From NCBI GenBank assembly GCA_003499525.1, contig DNTB01000085.1, positions 62,001-126,000 of the forward strand: a stretch of 64,000 nucleotides of DNA. The letters are read 5' to 3'. Under the pieces are notes generated by a model. It ran no database searches, was not told the DNA's origin, and saw only the letters and a list, made by a program, of their open reading frames with translations. Shown piece by piece: positions 46,055 to 55,032 of the stretch. Within the stretch, counting starts at the first letter, position 1. Each line of letters opens with the position of its first letter. The position numbers and the translations under genes were made by a program. This stretch comes from Flavobacteriales bacterium. Lineage in GTDB: Bacteria > Bacteroidota > Bacteroidia > Flavobacteriales_G > Salibacteraceae.

Positions 46055-48367
46055 TTGATTAAAAAAAAGTTGATCAGGTTAGCGACAGCAGGATTATTGA
46101 TCGCTTTCTGCGGGTTATGGTATTTCTCCTTACCTCAAGAACTTTTCAATGATCCCTATTCTTTCATAATTGAGGATCGTGAGGGTTCTCTCCTCGGGGC
46201 AAGAATCTCTTCTGACGAGCAGTGGCGGTTTCCCATCATCCAAAAAGTGCCCCAAAGATTTAAAGAATGCATTATTACTTATGAGGATAAAAGATTTGAC
46301 GGGCACATTGGAATAGACTTTCTTGCTATTGCAAGGGCAGTTTGGCAGAATATCCGAGCCGGTGAAATAGTGAGTGGTGGCAGTACCATTACAACTCAAC
46401 TTATACGACTTTCCAGAAAAGGAAAACCCAGAAAATGGTCAGAGAAAATTATTGAGGCTTCATTGGCTACCCGGTTTGAACTGAGCTATACCAAAGACGA
46501 GATCCTCAGATTATATTCAACCCACGCTCCTTTTGGGGGTAATGTCGTGGGCCTTGAAACGGCGGCCTGGAGATATTATGGTAAAAGCCCCAATCAACTG
46601 AGTTGGGCAGAAAGCGCAGCTCTTGCAGTTCTGCCCAATGCACCCTCGCTAATTAGGCCGGGAAAAAATGCAACTGAATTCTTGAGGAAGAGAGATTTTC
46701 TGTTGCACAGACTATACACTAATAATGTGATCGATTCGCTGACTTATGCCCTCGCAATCCTGGAACCTTTGCCCGGTACCCCGCGCCCTCTGCCGAATAA
46801 GGCCGAACACCTTATTGCATCAGAAACGAATAAGGACAGAATCCGGCACAGAATACAAACGACAATAGATGCCGATCTGCAGGAAATGGTGGAAATGATA
46901 GCCGAACGGCAGCATGCCGCCTTGTCGATCCGGGGAATTGAGAACATGGCGGTATTAGTGGCTGAGAATGAGTCTGGAAAGGTGCGCGCATATTTGGCCA
47001 ATGCACAAGGTAGTCAGGAGTACTACAACGATATGATACTCACACCGCGAAGTACCGGAAGTATCTTAAAACCACTACTTTATACTATGCTGATTGACGA
47101 TGGACTCATCACTCCACGGGCTCTGGTCCCCGATGTTCCGTCTTATTTTTCAGGGTTTGTTCCGGAGAATTACGATCGAACCTTTAGAGGAGCTGTTCGA
47201 GCAAATAGAGCACTGTCTTACTCATTGAATATCCCTGCGGTTTGGATGCTTAAATCCTTCGGAATCAATCGTTTTCATTACCGCCTTAAAGAGCTGGGTA
47301 TGACACTCCCTTACAGTGCTCAGCACTATGGGTTAAGCCTTATCCTCGGAGGTGCGGAAATATCACTTTGGGAGCTTGTGGGTATATATCAAACGCTTGC
47401 AGCTTCTGTCTTGAAATATCCCGATTCAGAATTTGCTCAGGGAATTAGTTTGAACAACGAAAAGCCAGGAAAAGGAGGGGTGAAAGAAAGTCCAACTGCG
47501 GTAATGCATATGCTCGAGGCTATGTTGGACGTAAACAGGCCGGATGAGGAGCGAAATTGGGAACGCTTCTTCTCCAACCGAAAAGTGGCGTGGAAAACCG
47601 GAACCAGTCAGGGGTTTAGAGATGCATGGGCTGTTGGATTGAACTACGATTACACGGTGGGCGTTTGGGTAGGAAATGCAGATGGAGAAGGAAAACCAGA
47701 CCTGACAGGGTTGAAGTGTGCTGCTCCTGTCTTATTTGAGGTCTTTAATCGGCTACCAGCCAGGGAGTGGTTTGAATTTCCTTATGATGATGCTACCTAC
47801 AAAAGTATTTGCCAAAAAAGCGGTTTTGCTCCTTCAGAAGCATGCGAAACCATTGATTCTGTTCAGGTTTCGATGAGTACATCAACCGTAAAGAGTTGCA
47901 AGTACTGTAAGTTTGTTCAACTCGATCAAAGCAAGCAATTCAGGGTTAATTCCAGTTGTTACGATTTGGCTAGTTCGTATACCTCGCCATGGTTTTCACT
48001 ACCGCCGTTGATGGAGAACTATTACAAAAACAATAATCCGGGTTATAAACCTCTCCCACCCTATTTACAAGGTTGCAATACCACCTATTCAGATGTATCA
48101 TTTTCTATTATTTATCCCAATCGAAATTCTACCATTTTCCTACCGGTAGACATGAATGGAAACCTACAGCACATCGTCTTTAGAGCGGTGCATTCAAACC
48201 CTGAAGCGATTATGTTCTGGAGCCTGGATGATCAATTCATTGGGCGTACTGAGGGACAACACGAAATATCCGTACAACCCGAATCCGGAAAGCAAGTATT
48301 GAGAGTAACTGATATGGATGGCAATTCGGTTTCCAGACCAATCAGGATCGAAAAAGCCGAGAGGTAG
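46055..48367 (+). CDS. pbpC: Penicillin-binding protein 1C
   Basis: A 770-residue bifunctional peptidoglycan enzyme. After one N-terminal membrane segment, the GT51 glycosyltransferase has E77 in YEDKRFDGHIGIDF and the GGSTITTQLIRL motif. The transpeptidase has SxxK at S336-K339 (TGSILKP), the SLN triad (SYSLNIP) and KTGT at K514. The C-terminal BiPBP_C-type domain (about 690-770) confirms PbpC. Start is a TTG (46055); no in-frame ATG occurs before the enzyme core. It follows the macroglobulin stop by 4 bp and converges on the efflux outer-membrane gene. PbpC is thought to work with the macroglobulin in cell-wall repair/defence. Confidence 0.95.
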   Translation: MIKKKLIRLATAGLLIAFCGLWYFSLPQELFNDPYSFIIEDREGSLLGARISSDEQWRFPIIQKVPQRFKECIITYEDKRFDGHIGIDFLAIARAVWQNIRAGEIVSGGSTITTQLIRLSRKGKPRKWSEKIIEASLATRFELSYTKDEILRLYSTHAPFGGNVVGLETAAWRYYGKSPNQLSWAESAALAVLPNAPSLIRPGKNATEFLRKRDFLLHRLYTNNVIDSLTYALAILEPLPGTPRPLPNKAEHLIASETNKDRIRHRIQTTIDADLQEMVEMIAERQHAALSIRGIENMAVLVAENESGKVRAYLANAQGSQEYYNDMILTPRSTGSILKPLLYTMLIDDGLITPRALVPDVPSYFSGFVPENYDRTFRGAVRANRALSYSLNIPAVWMLKSFGINRFHYRLKELGMTLPYSAQHYGLSLILGGAEISLWELVGIYQTLAASVLKYPDSEFAQGISLNNEKPGKGGVKESPTAVMHMLEAMLDVNRPDEERNWERFFSNRKVAWKTGTSQGFRDAWAVGLNYDYTVGVWVGNADGEGKPDLTGLKCAAPVLFEVFNRLPAREWFEFPYDDATYKSICQKSGFAPSEACETIDSVQVSMSTSTVKSCKYCKFVQLDQSKQFRVNSSCYDLASSYTSPWFSLPPLMENYYKNNNPGYKPLPPYLQGCNTTYSDVSFSIIYPNRNSTIFLPVDMNGNLQHIVFRAVHSNPEAIMFWSLDDQFIGRTEGQHEISVQPESGKQVLRVTDMDGNSVSRPIRIEKAER

Positions 48368-48372
48368 CAGGC

Positions 48373-49713
48373 CTATTCGCTTTCAAATTGACTGAGGATT
48401 CCGCCGGTAAGCCTGACTAACTCGGTATTGGATTCTATCAAATTATATGCAGCTTGCAGCCGATCTATCGAAGACAGCACATATCGGGTTTGTATATCGC
48501 GATAGTTGAATGAAGATAGCGTTCCGTTTCTGAATTTGGCCTCACCCAGTTCAAGATTTAATTTTTGGGTTCTGACAGTTTCATCAGCTATTCCCAATAG
48601 CTTGATTCTATTGTTATAGGTATCAAAAGAATTGGCCAAATCGCGCTCAAGGGACAGTTTCAGTTTGTCCGTATTGAGCTCAGCATTTTGATATTGGATC
48701 TTAGCCCTTGAAATAGCACGGCGAACACGGCCTCCATTATAGAGCCGGTAGCTTAGAACAAAGTTTGCGTAGTAGTTAATGGTAGCACCATCAGCAGAAT
48801 AGGCTATGGATTGTCCATCAGGGCCTTGTCCGTCTACATCTATCCTTCTCCAGCTATCATTGACACCCGTGTTAAAATTTACAGTAGGATATAATCCCGC
48901 GCGCTGTAGATCAATATCATTCTCGGCAATTTGTTGATTGTAATATTGAACAACAAGGTCCTGATTATTTGAAAACATCTCGTCTCTCAGTACTTCGTAG
49001 TTGTACACCCGAATTTCAGGCAGAACGGTATCACCTAAAATGAATTCGGTGTTTATCGGCCTTGCCATTAAAACATTCAGGTTTCTTTTTGCATTTTGTG
49101 TAATGAGTTCCTGGTTCAAATAATTGGTAGAATCAGTAAAATAATTACCCTGAATCTGCAGAAGATCAAAAGTGGTGATACTGCCAAAGTCTTTCTTGTT
49201 TTTGTTTAAACTGTAAAGATCACGTGTAAGCTTCTTTACTTCGCCAAATATTTCTAGCCTTTTTTGCTGCACTACTGCATTATAATAGGCCAGAATAATG
49301 GATTGAATGGTGTTTTGCACAATGAGAGCAGCATTTCCTTCACTTTGCTCTTCTAACAGAACAAGTTTTGCTTTATTCATTCTTACCTGAAACCCATTGA
49401 AGAGAATCCAATTCACATCTGCACCGCCTGTAACACCATTGGTCATGGTCTGCCCCTGTACGAATGCAAGAGGGAAAGAGTTGTCGGACAGATTGTTATT
49501 CTGAGACAGATTCAAATCAACCGTCGGAAGGCCACCCGCTTCTCCATACTTGTTGTTTAATGCCGCGATCTCATAATTCTTTTGAGAGATGAGGATATCG
49601 AAGTTGTTGGCAAGTCCAATTTGAACTGCTCTTGCTAAACTTAGGGTTTCCTGAGATTGCAAGCCACCATAGAGCAGTAAGATGGTAATGAAGAGGGTAA
49701 TCGGTTTTCTCAT
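48373..49713 (-). CDS. TolC-family outer-membrane efflux protein
   Basis: A 446-residue exported protein with signal peptide (about 1-20) and the two repeated coiled-coil/beta segments of outer-membrane efflux proteins, such as LSLARAVQIGLANNFDILIS at the start and LRDEMFSNNQDLVVQY in the middle. It would form the trimeric exit duct of the RND pump encoded just upstream. It is the third gene of the operon, 2 bp after the pump gene. Confidence 0.92.
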   Translation of the reverse strand: MRKPITLFITILLLYGGLQSQETLSLARAVQIGLANNFDILISQKNYEIAALNNKYGEAGGLPTVDLNLSQNNNLSDNSFPLAFVQGQTMTNGVTGGADVNWILFNGFQVRMNKAKLVLLEEQSEGNAALIVQNTIQSIILAYYNAVVQQKRLEIFGEVKKLTRDLYSLNKNKKDFGSITTFDLLQIQGNYFTDSTNYLNQELITQNAKRNLNVLMARPINTEFILGDTVLPEIRVYNYEVLRDEMFSNNQDLVVQYYNQQIAENDIDLQRAGLYPTVNFNTGVNDSWRRIDVDGQGPDGQSIAYSADGATINYYANFVLSYRLYNGGRVRRAISRAKIQYQNAELNTDKLKLSLERDLANSFDTYNNRIKLLGIADETVRTQKLNLELGEAKFRNGTLSSFNYRDIQTRYVLSSIDRLQAAYNLIESNTELVRLTGGILSQFESE

Positions 49714-49715
49714 TC

Positions 49716-52700
49716 TTATTCAGCTGTATTGATTTCCTCTAACCTTTTCACATTTCGGATAGAGGGTTCAACTTCAATCGCTTTAGGTTTTTTCATAAAC
49801 CAAAGCCATCTGAATGCACGGTTCATGTCATTAAAGAATAAAATTAATGACGGCAGAAATACGAGAATAAAGTAGGTTCCAAAAAGAACGCCATACGCCA
49901 CAGAAATAGCCATTGGAATGAGAAACTGGGCCTGGAAGCTCTTTTCCTGAATCAATGGGTATAACCCGGCTACAGTGGTAACGGAAGTTAGAATGATAGG
50001 TCTGAAACGGGCAATACCGGCATTTCTAACGGCCTCTTTAACGGTCTCCCCATTTAACAAGTTGCTATTATAAGTATGCAGGAATACAACAGCATCATTG
50101 ATTACAATGCCGAGCAAAGCTATCATCCCATAGGCACTAAGAATAGATACTGGATGTCCTTCTATGCTATGCCCCAATGCTGCCCCGGTGATACCGACAG
50201 GTAGAATTACGAGAATGATGAATGCCTGATAGAAAGAGCTGAAATTCAGGGTAATAGCCAAAATAATCATAAATATGGCAATGGAAAGGAGTATGGACAT
50301 CGAAGTCAAAGATTTGTTGGCATTTCTTTGTTGTCCGCGATAGGACACACCCACCGTCTGGAATTTTTTCTGCAACTCCTGAACTGGACCTTTCTTGATT
50401 TTTTGAAGGATTTCAGGGGTTGAAGCATAGGTATCCGTCTGGTCCGCAGTAATTTCAATCTCTTTGGTTCCATCGTAGTGCCGGATTGCGACATCTCCCC
50501 GCTCAATATGATAGTCAGCGACCTCATGTAATGGTATTAACTGTCCGTTTTGAGTCTTTATCCTCATCTGCTCATATTGACCGAGAGTTTTTCTTCCTGA
50601 CTCGGGAAATCGAACCCATACCCTGGCCTCATCCCTGCCGATGATTAATCGCTGAACCTCTTCTCCAAAATATCCCTGCCTCAGCTGGCGGGCAATTTCA
50701 TTCTGATTTAACCCCAACATGTATGCTTTCGGTTTGGGGTTGATGATGATTTCTCTTTTACCGGCAGAGGAATTGTCCTGAATGTCTTTGAGTTCTGGCA
50801 TTTCACGGAGCATTTCTTTCAGGTAGTTACTGGCTTTTTTAAGTTCATCGTAATCTTCACCTGATAATGCAATGGAGACGGGACTTCCCCAGCGGTTAAT
50901 ACCTCCTACCATATATTTTTCCGCTCCCCGAACCTCACCAATCTGCCTTTCTACCATTGCAGCTATTTGAAAACTGGAAATATCGGCCTCCTCAACATCA
51001 AGGGACACCTGTATTCGTCCGGCATGGGTTCCAGTTTCTCCTATATTTCGTGTAGATCCCACCACACGGGTGACATAATTGATTAAATCCCAACCGTATT
51101 TTTCTTTGAGGTCCGCCTGAACTTCTTTAACAGCTAGTTCTGCTCGGTCCAGAAATGCTTCTGTTTGCTCCAGTGGATCTCCGGGCTTGTATGCGATTTC
51201 TACCGTGAAATCGTCAAAAGGAATACTTGGGAAAAAAGTGGTTTTGATTAAACCTGTTGAAATGAAGTAGAAAATAAGTACGATGAACATTAAGGGAAAG
51301 AAGACGGCTATTCTTCGGTATTTGAGCGATAGATCCAGTAGTTCGCCATAAATTTTTTCTCTCATAAAGATTATGGCCTGGTTCATTTTATTTCTCAATT
51401 TTCCAATAACATTGGTTTTTAAAACCGTCCTGCTCGAAAGGTGAGAAGGGAGCACCAAAAACGCTTCTATAAGTGAAAACGCCAAAGCGAGAATGACCAC
51501 CATGGCCATTTCCGACATGCGCTCCAGACCTTCAATAAAGAGCAAAACGGTAAATGCCATAATGGTGGTAAGAACGGATGTGAAAACAGAAGACATCACT
51601 TCAAAAGTTCCGTCAATTGCAGCGCGGTATGGCGATTTACCGCGTTCAAAATGAGTGTATATGTTTTCGGCAATTACAATACCATCATCTACAAGTATCC
51701 CCACTACCAGAATCATCCCAAACAGTGAGATCATATTTATGGTCAGCCCGAAAAAAGAACCTATGGCGAACATCCCAAGAAAAGAGAACGGAATACCAAA
51801 TGCTACCCATGCAGATAACCGGACATTAAGAAATAAACCTAATACCAGTAACACCAGAACCAAACCTATGACTCCGTTTTTGGTCAATAGGTTTATTCGT
51901 TGATTTAATAGGTCAAAAAATGAAAAAACTTCGATTATTTTAAAGCCGGTATTCTTGGCATTGTAGGCATCCATATAGGCTTTAACGGTCTGATCGATTT
52001 TCTGGAGATCCTCTCCATATCGGCGGTTTACGCTGATACCTACGGATTGGCTACCATCTAAATAATATTTGTTGGGAGTATCGGAGAACTGGAAACTTAC
52101 ATTGGCCACCTGTCCCAGAGTAATATAATCCCCAGAATTACCAGCCCGTAAAACAATATCCTCCATTCCAAGAGGATCTGTGTCTTTTCCTTTGAGCCTG
52201 ATAACGAATTCTTCTGCGTCGGTTTTTACTGTTCCTGAACTCACATCCCGGTTGTTTTGTCGAACCGCGGCAGCTATTTCGTCAAAAGTCAACTGATAGC
52301 GCAGTAACTCAGTCTCATCGACCTCAATGCTGTATTCAACATCGGGAAACCCGTAAAATCCTATATCGGAAATAACTCCGGTACTCAACAGTTCCCGTTC
52401 AATGCGCTGTGCCTCATTTTTTAGAGACATCAGGTCATCTCCCCCAGTTAGCGTTATTTCAGAAGCCCTTCCAGCGAGCCCCTGGGTTTTTTGCTTGTAA
52501 ACGATTGGTTTTTCGGCACCCACTGGAAAAGAGGAAATACCATCAACAGCATTTTTTACCTCCGCTACAAGAACATCCATATCAGTTCCCTGAAAGGCAA
52601 TTACTGTGATCATTGCAAAATTCTCCTCTGAAACTGAGGTCAATTCGTCAATCTCGGAGATACCTTTGAGTGACTCTTCAATTTTTATAGTTACCCCCTC

Positions 52701-52883
52701 TTCCATCTCCTGAGGAGATGCTCCCGGATAGAATACCGATATAGTGATGACGTTTGGTGATAATTCCGGAAAAAAGGACCGATCCATCGAGATAAGGCTG
52801 AAAACACCAAGAACAATGGTAATTGCGATGACGGCGTTAGCCCAGATCGGATGTTGAATAAAGTAGGAAACAATCTTTCTCAT
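49716..52883 (-). CDS. RND efflux pump permease (AcrB/HAE1-like)
   Basis: A 1055-residue inner-membrane proton-driven exporter with twelve predicted spans and two large periplasmic loops. The TM4 proton-relay motif is present as VGILVDDGIVIAEN (near residue 400). The N-terminus PIWANAVIAITIVLGVFSL and the C-terminal half TM block around ALLGIVINDAVVFLH are typical. It overlaps the adaptor gene by 4 bp. Substrates cannot be named from sequence; drugs, bile-like amphiphiles or lipids are all possible. Confidence 0.95.
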   Translation of the reverse strand: MRKIVSYFIQHPIWANAVIAITIVLGVFSLISMDRSFFPELSPNVITISVFYPGASPQEMEEGVTIKIEESLKGISEIDELTSVSEENFAMITVIAFQGTDMDVLVAEVKNAVDGISSFPVGAEKPIVYKQKTQGLAGRASEITLTGGDDLMSLKNEAQRIERELLSTGVISDIGFYGFPDVEYSIEVDETELLRYQLTFDEIAAAVRQNNRDVSSGTVKTDAEEFVIRLKGKDTDPLGMEDIVLRAGNSGDYITLGQVANVSFQFSDTPNKYYLDGSQSVGISVNRRYGEDLQKIDQTVKAYMDAYNAKNTGFKIIEVFSFFDLLNQRINLLTKNGVIGLVLVLLVLGLFLNVRLSAWVAFGIPFSFLGMFAIGSFFGLTINMISLFGMILVVGILVDDGIVIAENIYTHFERGKSPYRAAIDGTFEVMSSVFTSVLTTIMAFTVLLFIEGLERMSEMAMVVILALAFSLIEAFLVLPSHLSSRTVLKTNVIGKLRNKMNQAIIFMREKIYGELLDLSLKYRRIAVFFPLMFIVLIFYFISTGLIKTTFFPSIPFDDFTVEIAYKPGDPLEQTEAFLDRAELAVKEVQADLKEKYGWDLINYVTRVVGSTRNIGETGTHAGRIQVSLDVEEADISSFQIAAMVERQIGEVRGAEKYMVGGINRWGSPVSIALSGEDYDELKKASNYLKEMLREMPELKDIQDNSSAGKREIIINPKPKAYMLGLNQNEIARQLRQGYFGEEVQRLIIGRDEARVWVRFPESGRKTLGQYEQMRIKTQNGQLIPLHEVADYHIERGDVAIRHYDGTKEIEITADQTDTYASTPEILQKIKKGPVQELQKKFQTVGVSYRGQQRNANKSLTSMSILLSIAIFMIILAITLNFSSFYQAFIILVILPVGITGAALGHSIEGHPVSILSAYGMIALLGIVINDAVVFLHTYNSNLLNGETVKEAVRNAGIARFRPIILTSVTTVAGLYPLIQEKSFQAQFLIPMAISVAYGVLFGTYFILVFLPSLILFFNDMNRAFRWLWFMKKPKAIEVEPSIRNVKRLEEINTAE

Positions 52884-54007
52884 CGGGCAAAAATTGGGGC
52901 TACTGTGGTTTGTTTACCTATAAATTCAACCGGTTCTATTACGATGAGCGCACCATTTTCAACCCCCCGAATTACTGAGCTGTCGTCGTCTGAAAAAACG
53001 ACATCAACTTCTGATTGCACCAGGCTGCTATCCTTGATGATATGGACGGTTCTGTTAGAAATCAGGGCTCTTCTTGGAACCACTATTGAACTCGCTGTTG
53101 AACCAGCAGCAATTTCAATGTCATAATACTGTCCGGCATACATCTCATTTTTATTTTTTTCGTCAACTGACAGATATGCCATAACAGACTGGGTATTTGG
53201 ATTAACCGTTTCCGATATGCGTATCACCTTTCCATCGCTGAAATGGCGCCCTTCACGCGTGTATAACTTCACTTTTGTGCCGTGTTTTATTCTTCTAGCA
53301 TTCTCAACAGAAACAGGAGATTCTACCTCTACCTCTCCCGTTTTAATAACCCTAATGATGGGTGTTCCCGGATTAACCGTAGCTCCCTGAACAGCTGAAA
53401 CTGAAAGTATAGAACCTGCAAAAGGCGCTCTTACCTCATATTTGGTTAGACGCTCCTCATCACTTTTTATGTTATAATATTCGGTAAGAACATTTCTGGA
53501 AGCTAAATAGGTTAGCTCTTTTGAGTCGTTTACCTCGGGCAATGGCGGTAAATCCCGATTGACATTTATGGATTCATAAAAGGAATTCCATTTTGAAAGA
53601 GAATTTGGCAAGTCGACCTGGAGATCAGGAAGAGTTCCTGCAATGAGTTGAATAAAATTACTGCGCTTGGCTTTGATCTGATATTTAAAGTCATCAGAGA
53701 ACACCTTGAAGAGTAGGTCTCCTTTCTGGAAGCTTGTTCCTGGCCTTAAGGAAACATTTCCCGCCAGCAATCTGCCGCCTACCTCTGCGGATAAATCCGT
53801 TTCTAGCGAGGTAATAACTCTCCCATAGGTTGAAATCCATAGCTCATGGTCCTTATTCTCGGCCTCAAGAGCAAGAAGATACTTGATGTTTTTACCCTCT
53901 TGTTTATCGGGCAGTTTTCCTGACTTGTTACCAAAAAGGATATTGCCCAAAATAGCTAAGATGACTGCGGTCAGGACAGCCACTATAATTTTTTGATTCC
54001 TGTTCAT
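52880..54007 (-). CDS. RND efflux periplasmic adaptor (HlyD/AcrA-like)
   Basis: A 375-residue membrane-fusion protein: N-terminal anchor (IVAVLTAVILAILGNILFG), a barrel-sandwich hybrid with GRLLAGNVSLRPGTSFQKGD and YEVRAPFAGSILSVSAVQGA, and a beta-barrel/proximal domain to the C-terminus. It links the pump to the TolC-like duct. It is the first gene of the operon and overlaps the pump by 4 bp. The 243-bp upstream spacer holds a spaced direct repeat (54143-54178) that could be an operator. Confidence 0.94.
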   Translation of the reverse strand: MNRNQKIIVAVLTAVILAILGNILFGNKSGKLPDKQEGKNIKYLLALEAENKDHELWISTYGRVITSLETDLSAEVGGRLLAGNVSLRPGTSFQKGDLLFKVFSDDFKYQIKAKRSNFIQLIAGTLPDLQVDLPNSLSKWNSFYESINVNRDLPPLPEVNDSKELTYLASRNVLTEYYNIKSDEERLTKYEVRAPFAGSILSVSAVQGATVNPGTPIIRVIKTGEVEVESPVSVENARRIKHGTKVKLYTREGRHFSDGKVIRISETVNPNTQSVMAYLSVDEKNKNEMYAGQYYDIEIAAGSTASSIVVPRRALISNRTVHIIKDSSLVQSEVDVVFSDDDSSVIRGVENGALIVIEPVEFIGKQTTVAPIFAR

Positions 54008-54142
54008 GTTCTGCAGGATTAATTTGAGATGTGCAAATGTCGTTTAAGTTCAGAAACAAGAAGGTAATTTAGAAGTTCAATAGTGAATTGCAGTCCATCA
54101 GGGGCATTTACTTATATCATGATTTGTCAACAACCCAGGATG

Positions 54143-54178
54143 TTGATTAATGTCATCGCTTGCTTTGATTAGCGTCAT
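54143..54178. promoter_or_regulatory. Two 14-bp direct repeats upstream of the RND operon
   Basis: TTGATTAATGTCAT (54143-54156) and TTGATTAGCGTCAT (54165-54178) agree at 12 of 14 positions and are offset by 22 bp, about two helical turns. They lie between the divergent efflux operon and the small membrane-protein gene and could be half-sites for a regulator. No regulator gene is adjacent. Confidence 0.4.
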
Positions 54179-54250
54179 TGTCAAGTGCAGAATTGAAGGT
54201 TTTTTTTGTGTCAAAATGATTACTTTCGGCGTCAAACCCTAAATGTGGTC

Positions 54251-54442
54251 ATGAAGAAGAATAAGTTCATTGGAATAGCGATTTGGATAGTGACAGTAAT
54301 AGGTCCTTTCAGGGAGTGGATCGTAAGCGATTTTCAACCTGGTTTCTACTACATAGTTATGTTTCTCTTATCGCTAGTTGGCGTAGGCTTAGGAGGCTAT
54401 TTCTTTTCCAAATCGGAAAAGTCTAATAATAGGGTAGCTTGA
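54251..54442 (+). CDS. Small two-span membrane protein
   Basis: A 63-residue protein from the ATG at 54251 with two hydrophobic segments (KFIGIAIWIVTVIG and GFYYIVMFLLSLVGVGLGGY) and a short basic C-terminus. A longer frame from a TTG at 54206 is less likely. It has its own strong terminator just downstream. No family is recognised. Confidence 0.6.
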   Translation: MKKNKFIGIAIWIVTVIGPFREWIVSDFQPGFYYIVMFLLSLVGVGLGGYFFSKSEKSNNRVA

Positions 54443-54465
54443 TTTGGTTTATATTGATTGATTGG

Positions 54466-54505
54466 GAAAAGCCCCGTTTCTTTTGAAGCGGGGCTTTTCT
54501 TTTTA
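54466..54505 (+). terminator. Rho-independent terminator after the small membrane protein
   Basis: An 11-bp perfect stem, GAAAAGCCCCG (54466-54476) with its complement at 54489-54499, extended inside by a few more pairs, followed by a T-rich tract to 54505. It is palindromic enough to serve both strands, and on the minus strand it lies downstream of the tRNA-Cys gene. Confidence 0.85.
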
Positions 54506-54539
54506 TGTATTCCTATGGAATTTATCCGACATGGATATG

Positions 54540-54610
54540 AGGCGCTGAGCGGATTCGAACCGCTGTACAAGGTTTTGCAGACCTCTGCCTAGCCACTCGG
54601 CCACAGCGCC
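54540..54610 (-). tRNA. tRNA-Cys (GCA)
   Basis: A complete cloverleaf on the minus strand. The acceptor stem GGCGCTG pairs with CAGCGCC; the D arm is GCCGAGTGGCTAGGC; the anticodon loop CTGCAAA gives GCA; the T arm is AGCGG-TTCGAAT-CCGCT. The discriminator base is U (complement of 54540), the identity base of tRNA(Cys). CCA is not encoded. Confidence 0.95.
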
Positions 54611-54672
54611 ATAAGGCCGGCAAAGGTAACAATTACCTGCAAACTGAGAGTTGAATAATATTCAAGCAAGGG

Positions 54673-55032
54673 CTATAAATCTCGATCTGTAAGTACTACA
54701 GCAAGAGTTTCAAAATGTTGATTAATAGGGGCATGAGGTTTTTCTATTTTTACTTCTACATGAGCTATTCCTTTGAAACTACCTTGAATAGACCGTATAA
54801 TATTCCTTGCTGCAGTTTCAATCAAGTTGGCCGGTTTCGCCATTTCCCGTTCAACCACCTCTATGACCTTCGCGTAGTCTATAGTTTTGTTCAGGTCATC
54901 AGAACCGGAGAGAATGCTGAAATCGTAATCTATCTTTACTGAGGTTTTAAATTCGCCGCCTACCTTCCTCTCAAGCGGTATACACCCATGATAGCTATAT
55001 GTTCTTATACCTTCAACTACGAGCAACCCCAT
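54673..55032 (-). CDS. folB: Dihydroneopterin aldolase
   Basis: A 119-residue T-fold enzyme of folate synthesis that splits dihydroneopterin to hydroxymethyl-dihydropterin and glycolaldehyde. Family signatures are VEGIRTYSYHGCIPLERKVG, IDYAKVIEVV, NLIETAARNII and VEVKIEKPHAPI with the catalytic lysine. Length is normal. Its start overlaps the gltX stop by one base, so it is cotranscribed with gltX; the tRNA-Cys gene lies 62 bp further down. Confidence 0.94.
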   Translation of the reverse strand: MGLLVVEGIRTYSYHGCIPLERKVGGEFKTSVKIDYDFSILSGSDDLNKTIDYAKVIEVVEREMAKPANLIETAARNIIRSIQGSFKGIAHVEVKIEKPHAPINQHFETLAVVLTDRDL

